This document shows positions 11,848 to 22,095 of a DNA stretch of 64,000 nt, piece after piece (position 1 is the first letter of the stretch; each line of letters begins with the position of its first letter). The notes below the pieces were generated by a model, which saw only the letters and a program-made list of their open reading frames with translations, searched no databases and was not told where the DNA came from. The stretch is from Trueperella pyogenes (GTDB taxonomy: Bacteria; Actinomycetota; Actinomycetes; Actinomycetales; Actinomycetaceae). The position numbers were made by a program, and so were the translations under genes. The DNA is taken from assembly GCF_001070855.1 (NCBI RefSeq), contig NZ_JVLH01000006.1:124001-188000 (forward strand), given 5' to 3'.

Positions 11848-12717
11848 TTACTTTCTCTGTGTTTTCCAAGCGATAAGGAAACGCTCAACTCCGCTTAAGT
11901 CACTGCGAGTATGAACCTGAGTAAAACCATTCATCACCGCGATGTGCCGGAGCGTTTGTGCCTGCGAGGGAGAGTGCTCCATAGCCAGCATTCCTCCACT
12001 AACAAGGAGCTCACGCGAGCGTTCAATAATCCGACGAGGAATCTCAGTTCCGTCGTCTCCCCCACCATAAAGAGCGCACTCCGGGTCCCGCTGTGCCTCA
12101 ATTTGTGTCGGCGCTTCCTGAGCCGGCACATAGGGCGGGTTTGTCACAACCAATGCGGTTTTTCCATTGAGGTCGCGGATAGTGTCAGGAGCTGTCGCAT
12201 CCCCCTTGACGAGGCGAATCTGGGCTTTCGGGTATCGAGCGAGGTTGCGCTCGGCGTAGGCAAAGGCATCTGAGTCAATTTCAACAGCGGTTACCTGATG
12301 CCCAGTTTCAGTAGAAAGTGCAAGCGCGATCGCTGCAGACCCAGTACACAGATCAACCCATTCACCTTCAGGAAGCGCTCCGGAGCGCGCCAGCTCTTCA
12401 ACATGTTCGACAAGCATCTCGGTTTCAGGCCGGACAGTGAAGACCCCTTCACCAGCTGAAAGAACAAGGCTTCTGAAATACATTTCACCGGTCACATGGC
12501 TTCGTGGGCGGCGAAGGGCGCGTTGGGTGACTGCAGCGCGGTAGGCGGCCTCATTGGTCGGAGGAACCTCGCGGGGCGCAAATAGCAAAGAATCGACGCC
12601 CAAGGCCCACGTCAAGAGGTAGCGTGCCTCGGCCAAGGGAGTTGCTCCCCCCTCGTCGCCCTCAAGGGTGCTCAGGAGGGATGAACCCCACGCAATAAGC
12701 TCAGCTTGCGAACTCAT
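11848..12717 (-). CDS. prmC: Peptide chain release factor N5-glutamine methyltransferase
   Basis: 289 residues. An N-terminal helical substrate domain is followed by a Rossmann methyltransferase domain with [15 protein letters not shown] (SAM loop) and the catalytic [12 protein letters not shown] (NPPY). It methylates the Gln of the GGQ motif in release factors. The ATG overlaps the stop of its substrate's gene prfA (ATGA), so the two are coupled. Confidence 0.94.
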   Translation of the reverse strand: MSSQAELIAWGSSLLSTLEGDEGGATPLAEARYLLTWALGVDSLLFAPREVPPTNEAAYRAAVTQRALRRPRSHVTGEMYFRSLVLSAGEGVFTVRPETEMLVEHVEELARSGALPEGEWVDLCTGSAAIALALSTETGHQVTAVEIDSDAFAYAERNLARYPKAQIRLVKGDATAPDTIRDLNGKTALVVTNPPYVPAQEAPTQIEAQRDPECALYGGGDDGTEIPRRIIERSRELLVSGGMLAMEHSPSQAQTLRHIAVMNGFTQVHTRSDLSGVERFLIAWKTQRK

Positions 12718-13814
12718 ACATGTGCGTCGGCGGAGGCGAGACGTTCGGCCTCATCTGCGCTTTGAAGAGATTCAATAACCGGGTCAAGCGCGCCGTCAAG
12801 CACCTGATCAAGGTTGTATGCCTTGAAGCCGCTACGGTGATCAGCAATGCGGTTCTCCGGGAAGTTGTACGTACGAACACGTTCCGAACGATCAACAGTA
12901 CGAACCTGAGAAAGGCGCTGTGCCGAGGCCTCGGCCTCGCGCTTGGCTTTTGCTTCAGCTGCTAAGCGCGAAGCAAGAACACGAAGCGCGGCCTCTTTAT
13001 TTTGAAGCTGAGACTTCTCATTTTGCATCGAAACGACGATGCCCGATGGAAGGTGGGTAATGCGGACAGCTGAATCGGTGGTATTCACCGACTGCCCACC
13101 CGGGCCTGAAGAACGGTAGACATCAATTCGCAAATCATTGGGGTCAATGACAATCTCATCATCGACTTCAAGTTCGGGAATGACGAAAACACCCGCAGCA
13201 CTGGTATGCACACGCCCCTGCGACTCGGTAACGGGAACGCGCTGTACTCGGTGCACTCCCCCCTCATACTTCAGGTGTGCCCACACGCCTTCATCAGGTG
13301 CGGGATTACCAGATGCTCTAATCGCAAGGGTGACTTCTTTGAAACCGCCTAGCTCGGTGTAAGTGGAGGACAGCTCCGTAGTCTTCCACCCCTTCGAATC
13401 CGCATAGCGCAGATACATCCGGGCGAGATCTGCGGCAAAGAGTGCAGATTCTTCACCGCCTTCACCTGCTTTGATTTCCAAGATGACGTCACAGGCATCA
13501 TCGGGATCTCGCGGCGCAAGGATAGACAGAAGATGTTCGTGAGCGGTTCGCTCTGCTTCTTCCAATGCGGGGATTTCCTCTGCGAATGAGGAATCGTCTT
13601 CAGCAAGCTCCCGAGCTGCCTCGAGATCCCCCTGTGCATGCTCAAGCTGATCCGCAGCGGCTTTAATGCGCGAAAGCTCCGCGTAACGACGAGAGACTTG
13701 CTTGAGAAGTTTGGGGGAAGAAAGGACGTCCGGATCTGACATTCGAGTTTCAAGCTGCGCGTGTTCGTCAAGTAGCGCGTCCAATGCGGAGAATTCTTCT
13801 CCAAGAGCACTCAT
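12714..13814 (-). CDS. prfA: Peptide chain release factor 1
   Basis: 366 residues. The GGQ loop reads [20 protein letters not shown] and the codon-recognition tripeptide is PVT in [16 protein letters not shown], the RF1 form that reads UAA and UAG. N-terminal helices and the [11 protein letters not shown] block are also typical. First gene of the prfA-prmC-tsaC-wecA run and about 90 bases after rpmE with a terminator hairpin between. Confidence 0.96.
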   Translation of the reverse strand: MSALGEEFSALDALLDEHAQLETRMSDPDVLSSPKLLKQVSRRYAELSRIKAAADQLEHAQGDLEAARELAEDDSSFAEEIPALEEAERTAHEHLLSILAPRDPDDACDVILEIKAGEGGEESALFAADLARMYLRYADSKGWKTTELSSTYTELGGFKEVTLAIRASGNPAPDEGVWAHLKYEGGVHRVQRVPVTESQGRVHTSAAGVFVIPELEVDDEIVIDPNDLRIDVYRSSGPGGQSVNTTDSAVRITHLPSGIVVSMQNEKSQLQNKEAALRVLASRLAAEAKAKREAEASAQRLSQVRTVDRSERVRTYNFPENRIADHRSGFKAYNLDQVLDGALDPVIESLQSADEAERLASADAHV

Positions 13815-13863
13815 GTCTGATCCTTCCTGCGGGAGTAGTTCAAGGGTAGCCGTTTAAACACAT

Positions 13864-13894
13864 CGGCGCCGACGACCAAAAGTCGTCGGCGCCG
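13864..13894 (-). terminator. Terminator after rpmE
   Basis: Perfect 13-bp stem CGGCGCCGACGAC/GTCGTCGGCGCCG with a CAAAA loop, ten bases behind the rpmE stop. On the minus strand the stem is followed by ATGTGTTTAAAC, a moderately T-rich tail. Confidence 0.75.
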
Positions 13895-13903
13895 AGTAAA
13901 AGC

Positions 13904-14125
13904 TCACTTGGAGGGGCGTACGCGCTTTCCGTAACGCGCCTCGAAACGGGCGACGCGACCGCCGGTGTCGAGGATCTTCTGCTTGCCGGTGTAGAACGGG
14001 TGGCAAGCGGAGCAGACGTCCACGCGCATCTCGCCAGAGGTGATGGTGGAACGGGTGTGGAAGGTGTTGCCGCAGGTGCAGGTCACAACGGTATCCACAT
14101 ATTCGGGGTGAATGCCCTTCTTCAT
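13904..14125 (-). CDS. rpmE: 50S ribosomal protein bL31, zinc-binding form
   Basis: 73 residues from ATG 14125, preceded by GGAG at the right distance. The C+ form is shown by CTC near the N-terminus and CSAC in [13 protein letters not shown], which together bind zinc. The in-frame sequence upstream of the ATG has no Shine-Dalgarno and no similarity to L31, so the longer reading is not used. rpmE between rho and prfA is the common actinobacterial order, here with two extra genes inserted on the rho side. Confidence 0.95.
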   Translation of the reverse strand: MKKGIHPEYVDTVVTCTCGNTFHTRSTITSGEMRVDVCSACHPFYTGKQKILDTGGRVARFEARYGKRVRPSK

Positions 14126-14320
14126 GGAAAATCTCCTGGATCGTTTGGTGCTCCGGGTCCGAAATGCAGCGCTCATTGCATCTGGCAATGAGTCACCTTC
14201 TTCGATTTTCTCAAAGAAGCACTCCGGTGAGGCGGAAGCCGACATGACATTATGCCATGCGAATCGCTATTTTTTCACGCTCAGTTCATTCGCCATGCGT
14301 GAAATAGGTAATGCTCTGGC

Positions 14321-15985
14321 CTAGAACGAGGAGGAAGACCCAGATCCCGAGAAGCCCCCTCCTGAGCTTCCATAGTCGCTACTCGATGAATCGCTGCTGG
14401 GTGTCCACGAGTGAGCGGACTGATAATACGTACGATCAGTCGACAGAGATTGATAGATCCACAAGTTATCCGAGGATGAGTTCCAACCTGCATAGGTACC
14501 GAATGCGGCAGCCTTCAAGGCGGCAAGATCGATACCCGCTGACTGAGAGTTCAAGCGGATCGTTTTCGCGGGGTCGTAGTTATGTAGAACACCGTTCAGG
14601 TGGTAGTACCCGGTGTAATCGGCAGAATCGGCTGCCTCGCGTTCCTTCTGGGAATTCTCCCACTGCTCGTACCGCTTATCGCTATTCGAGGAGGGATCAG
14701 CTTTCAAGGACGCAAGAATAATTCCCTTTGCCCAGCGGCGGGTACCTTCAGCAATTTCATCGAGCTTTTCAAGAGCCGCGATTGGAGTAATACCACCCTT
14801 TGCCAATTGCTCTTTAAGGGAGTCGATCAGTGCCATTTGCTGACTGGACCACTGAAGGATTTCATCACGGCCACGTATGGCATCTGGAGTGCCCAATTCC
14901 TCACTCACAGAAGTCACCAATTCGCAGAGGACCTCGAGGTCTTCCATGACCGGACCAATCTCTTTCATCCAGACGTCAACCCATCCGGCTCCCAGATTGA
15001 AGAACTCAGCCGCGGCAGCGAAGGTGTCATCGCTCGCATCCATAGATTCGGTACGCTGTCGCAAGTCGCCACTGGCGTTATTGAGCGCCGCGCTGAGGGT
15101 TTGCAAGAAGGTGGGATTACCGATTTCATCCCATTCTTTCCCGGCCTCGACGAAATCTGACTGATAGCGCTTGTAACGCATATCAAGTCCAGTCTTGTAT
15201 TTGCCTGCATCCCCGATACCTGCAAATGCTTGCTCTGCACGGTAGCGATCAGCCTGAACAACATCCCAGTGTGCTCGCGCTTCACGAAGGTTGCGCTTTG
15301 TCGAGGAACGCAGACGGAACCCCCGAAGCAGGTTCGCTGCACCGGCAATCAGCAAGACGAAAGAGTAGAAGGGCGGGACAGAGTCTTCCCCACCGTTACC
15401 GGAAGAGTCAGGCACATACTTGGCAGCCGCCTGAGCTGCCTGAAGCATCCCTTGACTCCACTCCCCTGATCGAAAGTCGTCTTTCGCAGCCTCTTGGATT
15501 TTGCTTTGTTTTGAGGAAGAAACCTTGACGTCTTCACCAAAATACGTCCCAACTTTTCGGTAGCTGGGGGAAACCGCAAGAATCACCAGGCCGTCTGCCC
15601 ACTTATCTCGGCTCGCAGATAACCATTCTTTGTGGTTTGAGCGAGCATAGTTCAAGACTGCTTCGTTGAGATTGCCTGTCGGTACGTTATCGGTTGAGAG
15701 AATCACCAGTTTAATAGGCTGACGAAAGCCAATGGATTCCATTGCAGTACCCAAGGATTGCCCGTTGACATCTTCAAAGACTGACGATTGGTCTTCAACA
15801 ACAACCTCAGGAGCGAAATCGGCCTTACTTGCTCCGCTGATCCCGTTTTGAATAAAAGAACTCAGGAAAAACAGCGGACACACAGCCATCAGCACTAGCG
15901 AAAGCACTAATCGGATTACGCCACGTCGATGCGTGTTCTGAGATTTTTCGGGAGTTCCGGGTGAAGCTTGAGGTGTATTCGACAT
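14321..15985 (-). CDS. DUF5129-type membrane protein with TPM-like domain (paralogue 1)
   Basis: 554 residues. Order: basic N-terminus, membrane helix at about 25-46, an extracytoplasmic domain (about 60-190) resembling the TPM fold, with QPIKLVILSTDNVPTGNLNEAVLNYAR and DGLVILAVSPSYRKVGTYFGEDVKV, a second hydrophobic segment at about 207-222, a long helical cytoplasmic region, and a Gly/Ser tail GGGFSGSGSSSSF like the tails of TPM (YgcG) proteins. Probably an envelope protein of unknown function. It is a tandem paralogue of the next gene, with which it shares all these blocks. DUF5129 is assigned from memory of the family. Confidence 0.6.
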   Translation of the reverse strand: MSNTPQASPGTPEKSQNTHRRGVIRLVLSLVLMAVCPLFFLSSFIQNGISGASKADFAPEVVVEDQSSVFEDVNGQSLGTAMESIGFRQPIKLVILSTDNVPTGNLNEAVLNYARSNHKEWLSASRDKWADGLVILAVSPSYRKVGTYFGEDVKVSSSKQSKIQEAAKDDFRSGEWSQGMLQAAQAAAKYVPDSSGNGGEDSVPPFYSFVLLIAGAANLLRGFRLRSSTKRNLREARAHWDVVQADRYRAEQAFAGIGDAGKYKTGLDMRYKRYQSDFVEAGKEWDEIGNPTFLQTLSAALNNASGDLRQRTESMDASDDTFAAAAEFFNLGAGWVDVWMKEIGPVMEDLEVLCELVTSVSEELGTPDAIRGRDEILQWSSQQMALIDSLKEQLAKGGITPIAALEKLDEIAEGTRRWAKGIILASLKADPSSNSDKRYEQWENSQKEREAADSADYTGYYHLNGVLHNYDPAKTIRLNSQSAGIDLAALKAAAFGTYAGWNSSSDNLWIYQSLSTDRTYYQSAHSWTPSSDSSSSDYGSSGGGFSGSGSSSSF

Positions 15986-16089
15986 GAAGCTATTTCTCCT
16001 AACGCAGACTCACTGAGGATACGCGCACCGTCAAAGAGTAAACAAACGGAAGCTAGCTAACCGCGCGTGTCTGCACGCTGGCCTCGTCG

Positions 16090-17796
16090 CTAGAAAGAAG
16101 AGGAAGAACCGGCTCCAGAGAAGCCACCACCGGAGGCTCCATATCCGCCAGAGCTCCCGTCTGCTGAGTCAGAAGTTCCACTGCCTGCTTTCCAGGTCTG
16201 AGCAGTCAAGTAGGCCCTGCGATTCACCTCGATCGGCGAATAAATTGCCCAATTATGCCCGCCATCACTTGGCTCAATGTAGGTACCGCTTGAAGAAAAC
16301 TTAATCGACCCGAGATTGACTCCCGCCGATTGCGAATTCAGGAGGATCGTTGTCGATGGCTCATAAAAGCAGACTATTCCACCGAGGTAATGGCGTCCCA
16401 TGTAGGGAACAATCGTGGAATCCCCCCGCTTACTTTGCTGTTCTTTCCAGTATCGATAGCGCTCTTCTCCGCGACTCGAGGGATCTGCCTTTAAAGCCAA
16501 TAAAATAACGCGCTGAGCTCGTCGCCGAGTATCCCGAGAAATTTCCTCAAGTTTTTCGAGGCCACCTGCGGGAGTGATGCTCCCCTGTCGGATTCCTTCT
16601 TTAAGCTCGTGGAACCTGGCCTGTTGTTCACAGATCCACTGAGCAGTTGTATCGCACGCTTGTGACACCTCCGTTGTGTGCACGTGTTTTTTCGCTTCGT
16701 CTGCGAGTCGAGCCAGGCCTTCGAGATCTTCAACAACAGGACCAATTTCATTCATCCATACGCCCTCCCAACCGGGACGACGATTGAAGAACTCAGCCGC
16801 GCAGATAAAGACATCATTCACATGATCTAAAGAAATTGCCCGTCGCATCAATGCTGTTGAGCGATCGTTCACGCCTTGAGTGAGAGCTTCATAGAACCCC
16901 GGAACTTTGAATTCATCTAAATGCTCTTGCAATCGCGGGAGGCTCCGCGCGGTCTGTGCGTGACGCATTGCCATGAGCTTTTGATATTGGCCAGCATGAT
17001 GAATATCTGCAAACGCTTTTTCTGCCTGCCCTCGACGATTCTTCGCATGCTCAACGCATTCGTGCGCGCGACGTAGATTCTGACGAGTGGAGAAACACAG
17101 CCACAATCCCCAGATCAAATTTCCAGCGCCAAGGAGCGAGAGTCCCCAACACCATACGGGTGGATTCACAAGATAGGCATCAGAAGGACCATAGATACCC
17201 GGAACATCATGTGCTGATCTTTTCGCCGCGGCGATTACTCCCCCGCTCCAATCCCCCGCACGAAAATAAGTTTTGGCTGATTGCTGAATATCACTTTGTT
17301 GCTGCTGAGGGACTTTAACGTTCTCGCCAAAATACGTCCCAACAAGTCGATGTTGAGGAGATACAGAAATGAGAACCAAACCCTGCGCCCATTTCTTTCC
17401 ATTACTGTCCAGCCACTCATTATGCCGAGCGCGCGCATAGTTCAAGGTCGCTTCATTGAGATTACCCGTAGGCACATCATTTGTCGACAAGATTGCAAGC
17501 TTGACAGGTTGGCCAAAACTTAATTGCTCAAGCTCATTTTTTAGAGAATTCCCATGAATATCAGAAAAAACCCGTGCATCATCGTAGATTTCCACCTCCG
17601 GATGGTGGCTACCGTAACCACGAAGCACGATCTGATTGAGGGCAAAAGAAACAAGGAAGACCGTTGGGACTACTGCAAGAAGTAGACACGAGAGAAGAAG
17701 ACGATAAGCTCCGCGTTGCTTTGCAGTGAGCTTTTTCTTCTGCCCTACATCAGAAGAAGGATGAGGTTTACGCGCCACGCTTGCTGTTCTCCCCAC
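16090..17796 (-). CDS. DUF5129-type membrane protein with TPM-like domain (paralogue 2)
   Basis: 568 residues with the same plan as its downstream neighbour: membrane helix at about 32-52, TPM-like block (QPVKLAILSTNDVPTGNLNEATLNYAR; GLVLISVSPQHRLVGTYFGENVKV), second hydrophobic segment near 212-228, long helical region with the shared EFFNRRPGWEGVWMNEIGPV block, and tail GGGFSGAGSSSSF. The N-terminus is longer and Lys/Arg rich. Identity between the two copies is clearly lower in the helical region than in the TPM block, so the duplication is not recent. No catalytic motif is recognised. Confidence 0.6.
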   Translation of the reverse strand: MGRTASVARKPHPSSDVGQKKKLTAKQRGAYRLLLSCLLLAVVPTVFLVSFALNQIVLRGYGSHHPEVEIYDDARVFSDIHGNSLKNELEQLSFGQPVKLAILSTNDVPTGNLNEATLNYARARHNEWLDSNGKKWAQGLVLISVSPQHRLVGTYFGENVKVPQQQQSDIQQSAKTYFRAGDWSGGVIAAAKRSAHDVPGIYGPSDAYLVNPPVWCWGLSLLGAGNLIWGLWLCFSTRQNLRRAHECVEHAKNRRGQAEKAFADIHHAGQYQKLMAMRHAQTARSLPRLQEHLDEFKVPGFYEALTQGVNDRSTALMRRAISLDHVNDVFICAAEFFNRRPGWEGVWMNEIGPVVEDLEGLARLADEAKKHVHTTEVSQACDTTAQWICEQQARFHELKEGIRQGSITPAGGLEKLEEISRDTRRRAQRVILLALKADPSSRGEERYRYWKEQQSKRGDSTIVPYMGRHYLGGIVCFYEPSTTILLNSQSAGVNLGSIKFSSSGTYIEPSDGGHNWAIYSPIEVNRRAYLTAQTWKAGSGTSDSADGSSGGYGASGGGFSGAGSSSSF

Positions 17797-17832
17797 TTGG
17801 TGTTTTTAGAGTCTCTAAGCAACCCAAAACAA

Positions 17833-17866
17833 ACGGGGGCGAAAGGATTTATCCTTCCGTCCCCGT
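17833..17866 (-). terminator. Terminator after rho
   Basis: Stem-loop ACGGGGACGGAAGGAT / ATCCTTTCGCCCCCGT on the minus strand with one or two mismatches, directly behind the rho stop and followed by TTGTTTTGGG. Confidence 0.75.
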
Positions 17867-17878
17867 AAGTCCCGCCGA

Positions 17879-19603
17879 TCAGTCGGCAGATGGTACTTGC
17901 TTTTGAACCAGCATGAGGAATTCTGCGTTCGACTGCGTTTCCTTCAAACGATCCAAAACTGCTTCCAGCGCACTTTGCTGATCCAAAGTGCCCAAAACGC
18001 GGCGAAGCTTCCACATAATGCGCAATTCTTCGGGCTTGAGCAGCATTTCTTCGCGACGTGTTCCCGAGGCATTGATGTCGATAGCTGGGAAGATTCGGCG
18101 GTCGGCAAGCTGGCGCGACAGACGCAGTTCCATGTTGCCAGTCCCCTTGAACTCTTCGAAGATCACCTCGTCCATCTTTGAACCGGTCTCAACAAGAGCC
18201 GAAGCGATGATGGTCAGCGATCCACCCTCGCGCAGGTTACGTGCGCCGCCAAAGAACTTCTTGGGCGGGTAGAGCGCCGAGGCGTCAACACCACCGGAGA
18301 GGATTCGACCCGAGGCCGGCGCTGCGAGGTTGTACGCACGCGAAAGCCTGGTGATTGAGTCAAGAAGGACGACAACATCTTGACCGAGCTCGACCAGACG
18401 CTTGGCGCGTTCAATCGCCAGCTCTGCGACAATTGCGTGATCCGATGCGGGACGGTCAAAGGTCGAAGCAATAACCTCGCCCTTGACGATGGAGCGCATA
18501 TCGGTCACTTCTTCAGGACGCTCATCAACCAGAACAACCATGAGGTGAACCTCGGGGTTATTCAATTCGATTGCCTTGGCAATCTGCTGAATAACCATAG
18601 TCTTGCCGGCCTTCGGAGGCGAAACAATCAAACCACGCTGTCCCTTACCAATGGGGGCAACCAAGTCGATGACGCGAGGAGTGAAGGCCTTTGCCGAAGT
18701 CTCCATTCGCAGTTGCTGGTCGGGGTAAATCGGGGTGAGCTTAGAGAACTCGCGGCGCGCCTGCGCGTCCTCAATGCTCATACCATTGACTGAGTCAACG
18801 CGAACCAGCGCGTTGTACTTCTGGCGCTGGCGCTCACCTTCACGGGGTGCACGAACCGCGCCTGCGACAGCGTCACCGGGACGCAGTCCCCAGCGACGAA
18901 CATTGCCGAGGGTGACATAAACATCGTTAGGCCCGGGGAGGTATCCGGAGGTACGAACGAATGCGTGGTTTTCTTGAACGTCCAAGATGCCCGCAATCGG
19001 TGCAAGATTTTCTTCGGAGACCGGGGCTGACTCGCGACGCTCGCCACGCTCCACGCGTTCATTGCGCTCGCCGCGTTCACGACGGCCCTCTCGTCCGCGT
19101 CCCCGGCGGCGTCCTTCGCGATCACGACGGGAACGATCGCGGGCCTCGGGATCATCACTATCGGGAAGGGCAATCTCAATGTGCTGCGCCGGCGCGGGAG
19201 CACTTTCCTCTTCTTCGTGACGGGTCGGGGTCGGCAGATCCAGGGTAACGGCCTGCGGTTCTGCAGCTTCACTAGAGACAACGCGACGACGACGGCTCTT
19301 TCGCGGAAGGCCAGTGTCGTTCGATGAACGCTCTTCCGAGGCTGACTGCGAAACAGGAGCGGGCAGTTCAATATTGATCTGCGGGGCCTCGCTCGCTTCC
19401 TCACGCGCAACGCGACGGCGACGCGAACGCGGGGCCTCTTCTTGCTTGGGCGCGCCACCTTGCGCAGCGCTGAGCGCCTCAATCAGCTGTGGCTTACGCA
19501 TTGCAGAAACACCTTTAAGGCCAAGTTCGGTGGCCATGGCTTTGAGTTCCACCAACTTCATGCGCGAGAATTCGCGCTCTTGGGTGGTCACATCGTTGCT
19601 CAA
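17879..19603 (-). CDS. rho: Transcription termination factor Rho
   Basis: 574 residues. Rho_N helical domain at about 10-48; an Arg/Glu-rich, low-complexity insertion at about 58-195 ([17 protein letters not shown] type), as in other high-GC actinobacteria; the cold-shock-like primary RNA site from about 203 ([18 protein letters not shown]); and the RecA-type ATPase with KAGKT at 331-335 and [13 protein letters not shown]. Rho is a hexameric RNA helicase that ends transcription and limits antisense RNA. The charged insertion probably extends RNA binding to structured GC-rich transcripts. Confidence 0.96.
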   Translation of the reverse strand: MSNDVTTQEREFSRMKLVELKAMATELGLKGVSAMRKPQLIEALSAAQGGAPKQEEAPRSRRRRVAREEASEAPQINIELPAPVSQSASEERSSNDTGLPRKSRRRRVVSSEAAEPQAVTLDLPTPTRHEEEESAPAPAQHIEIALPDSDDPEARDRSRRDREGRRRGRGREGRRERGERNERVERGERRESAPVSEENLAPIAGILDVQENHAFVRTSGYLPGPNDVYVTLGNVRRWGLRPGDAVAGAVRAPREGERQRQKYNALVRVDSVNGMSIEDAQARREFSKLTPIYPDQQLRMETSAKAFTPRVIDLVAPIGKGQRGLIVSPPKAGKTMVIQQIAKAIELNNPEVHLMVVLVDERPEEVTDMRSIVKGEVIASTFDRPASDHAIVAELAIERAKRLVELGQDVVVLLDSITRLSRAYNLAAPASGRILSGGVDASALYPPKKFFGGARNLREGGSLTIIASALVETGSKMDEVIFEEFKGTGNMELRLSRQLADRRIFPAIDINASGTRREEMLLKPEELRIMWKLRRVLGTLDQQSALEAVLDRLKETQSNAEFLMLVQKQVPSAD

Positions 19604-19807
19604 CTGATAATCCTCACATGCATGGTCTCACAACAGACCAGGTGAACTTCTCAATCAACATGAGATGAATAGAAAGGACATGTCCCAACAGGAACACGGA
19701 AGAATTTCCACATTTGGAGATCGAAGGATTTCCTTCAGTGCGATAGTAGCAAGCAAAACACGTTTTCTCACTACTTTCACGCAAGCAGTATTGCTCTGCG
19801 CGCTAAA
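19604..19807 (-). promoter_or_regulatory. rho leader and promoter region
   Basis: 204 bases without a gene between thrB and rho. It contains two short perfect palindromes, GGACATGTCC (19676-19685) and GAAGGATTTCCTTC (19723-19736). A promoter for rho must lie here or upstream of thrB. No convincing -35/-10 pair was found by eye, and no terminator for thrB. Confidence 0.35.
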
Positions 19808-20770
19808 TCACACAAAAACGCATCCACCGTTAATCTTTGAAAGATTGCCTCGAGTAATTTGAAGACCTGACGTGGCAAGTTTCAAAGGACGCACTGCCCA
19901 CCCTGCTGCCTGAGCGTCAGCTTGAACCTTGGGATCAATACTTTCAAGACTGAGCACTGTCGGTCCCGCACCAGAGATCACCGCTGCTTTACCAGCACCA
20001 CGAAGCCAAGTCACCAAGGCATGAGAAGGTTGCATTGATTGACGTCGGTAGTCTTGGTGCAGGCGATCTTCCGTCGCAGCCATGAGCAGTTCATGAATGT
20101 TCCTTCCCGCACCAATCACATGGTTTTGCCCACTGAGGACTGCAGCCAGGATTCCAGCACGTGAAAGATTAAACTTTGCATCATCGAAGGGGACCTGCTG
20201 CGGAAGCACTGCACGTGCTTTCGAGGTTGCCAGCTCAAAATCAGGGATAAAGGCAACGGGTTCAATCGGCGCCTCCCCCGAAAGACGCAGCATGCCCGGC
20301 AGCTCACCATCCATCCACGAAATCGTCACTCCGCCAGAGATAGCTGGGGCGACGTTATCCGGATGGCCTTCCATCTCGGTCGCAATCGAAAGGATGTCCT
20401 CCGCAGTAAGCGCCTCGGGATCTCCAATAAGCGCACGAGCAAGCCCAAGACCAGCGACGATTGCCGAGGCAGAGGAACCTAGGCCTCGAGAATGAGGAAT
20501 CCGGTTCATACAGCGCATCTGGATACCAACCTGCGCAACGCCTGCTGCCTCCAAGCCCATACGCAGCGCCTGAACAACGAGGTGGTTTTCGCCTTCGTCG
20601 AGGACGCCTGCCCCTTCACCCTCAATAGTCACGTGGGTTGCCCCGGCGGTTGCATGGACGCTCACCTCATCCCACAGGTCTAAGGCAAGACCGAAGGAAT
20701 CAAAACCGGGTCCGAGATTGGCCGAGGTAGCGGGAACGCGAACAGCGACGAAATCTTGAGTGATGCGCAT
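19808..20770 (-). CDS. thrB: Homoserine kinase
   Basis: 320 residues, GHMP kinase superfamily. N-terminal VRVPATSANLGPGFDSFGLAL and the ATP-binding PHSRGLGSSASAIVAGL are diagnostic, and the C-terminal GAGKAAVISGAGPTVLSL is the third GHMP motif. It phosphorylates homoserine in threonine synthesis. It follows hom by 20 bases; thrC is not in this window. Confidence 0.95.
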   Translation of the reverse strand: MRITQDFVAVRVPATSANLGPGFDSFGLALDLWDEVSVHATAGATHVTIEGEGAGVLDEGENHLVVQALRMGLEAAGVAQVGIQMRCMNRIPHSRGLGSSASAIVAGLGLARALIGDPEALTAEDILSIATEMEGHPDNVAPAISGGVTISWMDGELPGMLRLSGEAPIEPVAFIPDFELATSKARAVLPQQVPFDDAKFNLSRAGILAAVLSGQNHVIGAGRNIHELLMAATEDRLHQDYRRQSMQPSHALVTWLRGAGKAAVISGAGPTVLSLESIDPKVQADAQAAGWAVRPLKLATSGLQITRGNLSKINGGCVFV

Positions 20771-20790
20771 GGAGGGTCACTTTCCAGAAT

Positions 20791-22095
20791 TTAGATATCC
20801 AGGAGCGGGAAGATTGCGGGTGGGACATGGGTGTTGAGTTCATTCACCAGAGCCTCGACGAGGCCATGGGCGCGGTCTCGCGCGATTGCCTGGGTTGTCA
20901 GGGTCGCAACGCTTTCTCCTTCAGTATCCCCCGCTTCGATATCGATCCCCTGTAGCGACACTTCGAGTGAGGAACACACCCGGCTTACAGACTCACTAAC
21001 ACCTGAAGCCGTCGGAATGCTCAATCGAATAATGAACGGCGAAACAACACTCCAGTTATCCGAGAGTTTCACAGGCAACTCATCTTCTTCACGCATCGCC
21101 CCCAGTCCATTGAGACGGTCACGTGCTGCGGCAACAATGTCCCCCAAAACAGCCGAGGCCGTCGGGAAGCCACCTGCCCCGAGGCCTAGGAAAGACAATG
21201 TTCCCGCAGCTTGGGCATTAACGAAAACACCATTCGCGGGCCCATGAAGAGAGGCGAAGGCATGATCAAGAGGAACAAAAGTCGGCTCAACCCCTAGACG
21301 AAGGACAGGCTCGCCTGCCTCCTCGTCATATTGAGCGCGGGCAACAAGCTTAATGACGTAGCCCAGACGTTCAGCTAGTGCAATGTCATCGGTCGACAGC
21401 GCGGTAATCCCCTGACGCGGCACGCTCTCAACACTGACCCAACGTCCAAAGGAGAGAGAGGACATAATCGCGCATTTTGCTGAGGCATCATAGCCCTCAA
21501 CATCGGCGCTGGGATCAGCCTCCGCGAAACCCAATTCCTTGGCCTGAGCCAAAGCTTCGCCATAGTCCGCGCCCTGAGTGGTCATTTGATCAAGAATAAA
21601 GTTGGTCGTCCCGTTGACGACTCCAGCAATCTGGCGAACCCGATCTCCGCGTAGGGATGAGGTCAAAGCCCCAATCACGGGAATTGCACCAGCAACGGCG
21701 GCTTCGAAGTAGAGGCGGGTATTCGCCTCGCGGGCAGCAGCAAAAAGCTCGGGCCCACGAGAAGCAATAAGAGCCTTATTACCAGTAATGACTGCACTGC
21801 CATTCTTCAGGGCAGCCATGACATACTCATAAGCCGGATCGACCCCGCCGATCAATTCAACGACGAGGTCTTTCCCCGCAATGACTTCATAGGGATCAGT
21901 CGTTAGCAATGAAGAATCAATGGGGAAGGCGCGCTTGGCGTCTAGGCGTCGAACGAGCACAGATTGAACCTCGAGCCGCGTACCCAAACGACGTTCATAC
22001 TCATCCGACCACTGTTGAAGAAGGTGAATCACATGAGCGCCAACAGTGCCTGCACCCAAAACTCCAATACGGATCGTGGATGGTGTCGTATTCAC
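20791..22095 (-). CDS. hom: Homoserine dehydrogenase
   Basis: 434 residues from GTG 22095, chosen because AGAGGAGG lies just upstream; a longer in-frame reading has no Shine-Dalgarno. NAD(P)-binding GVLGAGTVG near residue 10, VITGNKALI, the NGTTNFILDQM block and the catalytic-domain ELGFAEADPSADVEGYDA are present. The C-terminus has an ACT domain (about 345-434), suggesting feedback control by threonine. It reduces aspartate semialdehyde to homoserine. Divergent from pflB. Confidence 0.95.
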   Translation of the reverse strand: MNTTPSTIRIGVLGAGTVGAHVIHLLQQWSDEYERRLGTRLEVQSVLVRRLDAKRAFPIDSSLLTTDPYEVIAGKDLVVELIGGVDPAYEYVMAALKNGSAVITGNKALIASRGPELFAAAREANTRLYFEAAVAGAIPVIGALTSSLRGDRVRQIAGVVNGTTNFILDQMTTQGADYGEALAQAKELGFAEADPSADVEGYDASAKCAIMSSLSFGRWVSVESVPRQGITALSTDDIALAERLGYVIKLVARAQYDEEAGEPVLRLGVEPTFVPLDHAFASLHGPANGVFVNAQAAGTLSFLGLGAGGFPTASAVLGDIVAAARDRLNGLGAMREEDELPVKLSDNWSVVSPFIIRLSIPTASGVSESVSRVCSSLEVSLQGIDIEAGDTEGESVATLTTQAIARDRAHGLVEALVNELNTHVPPAIFPLLDI

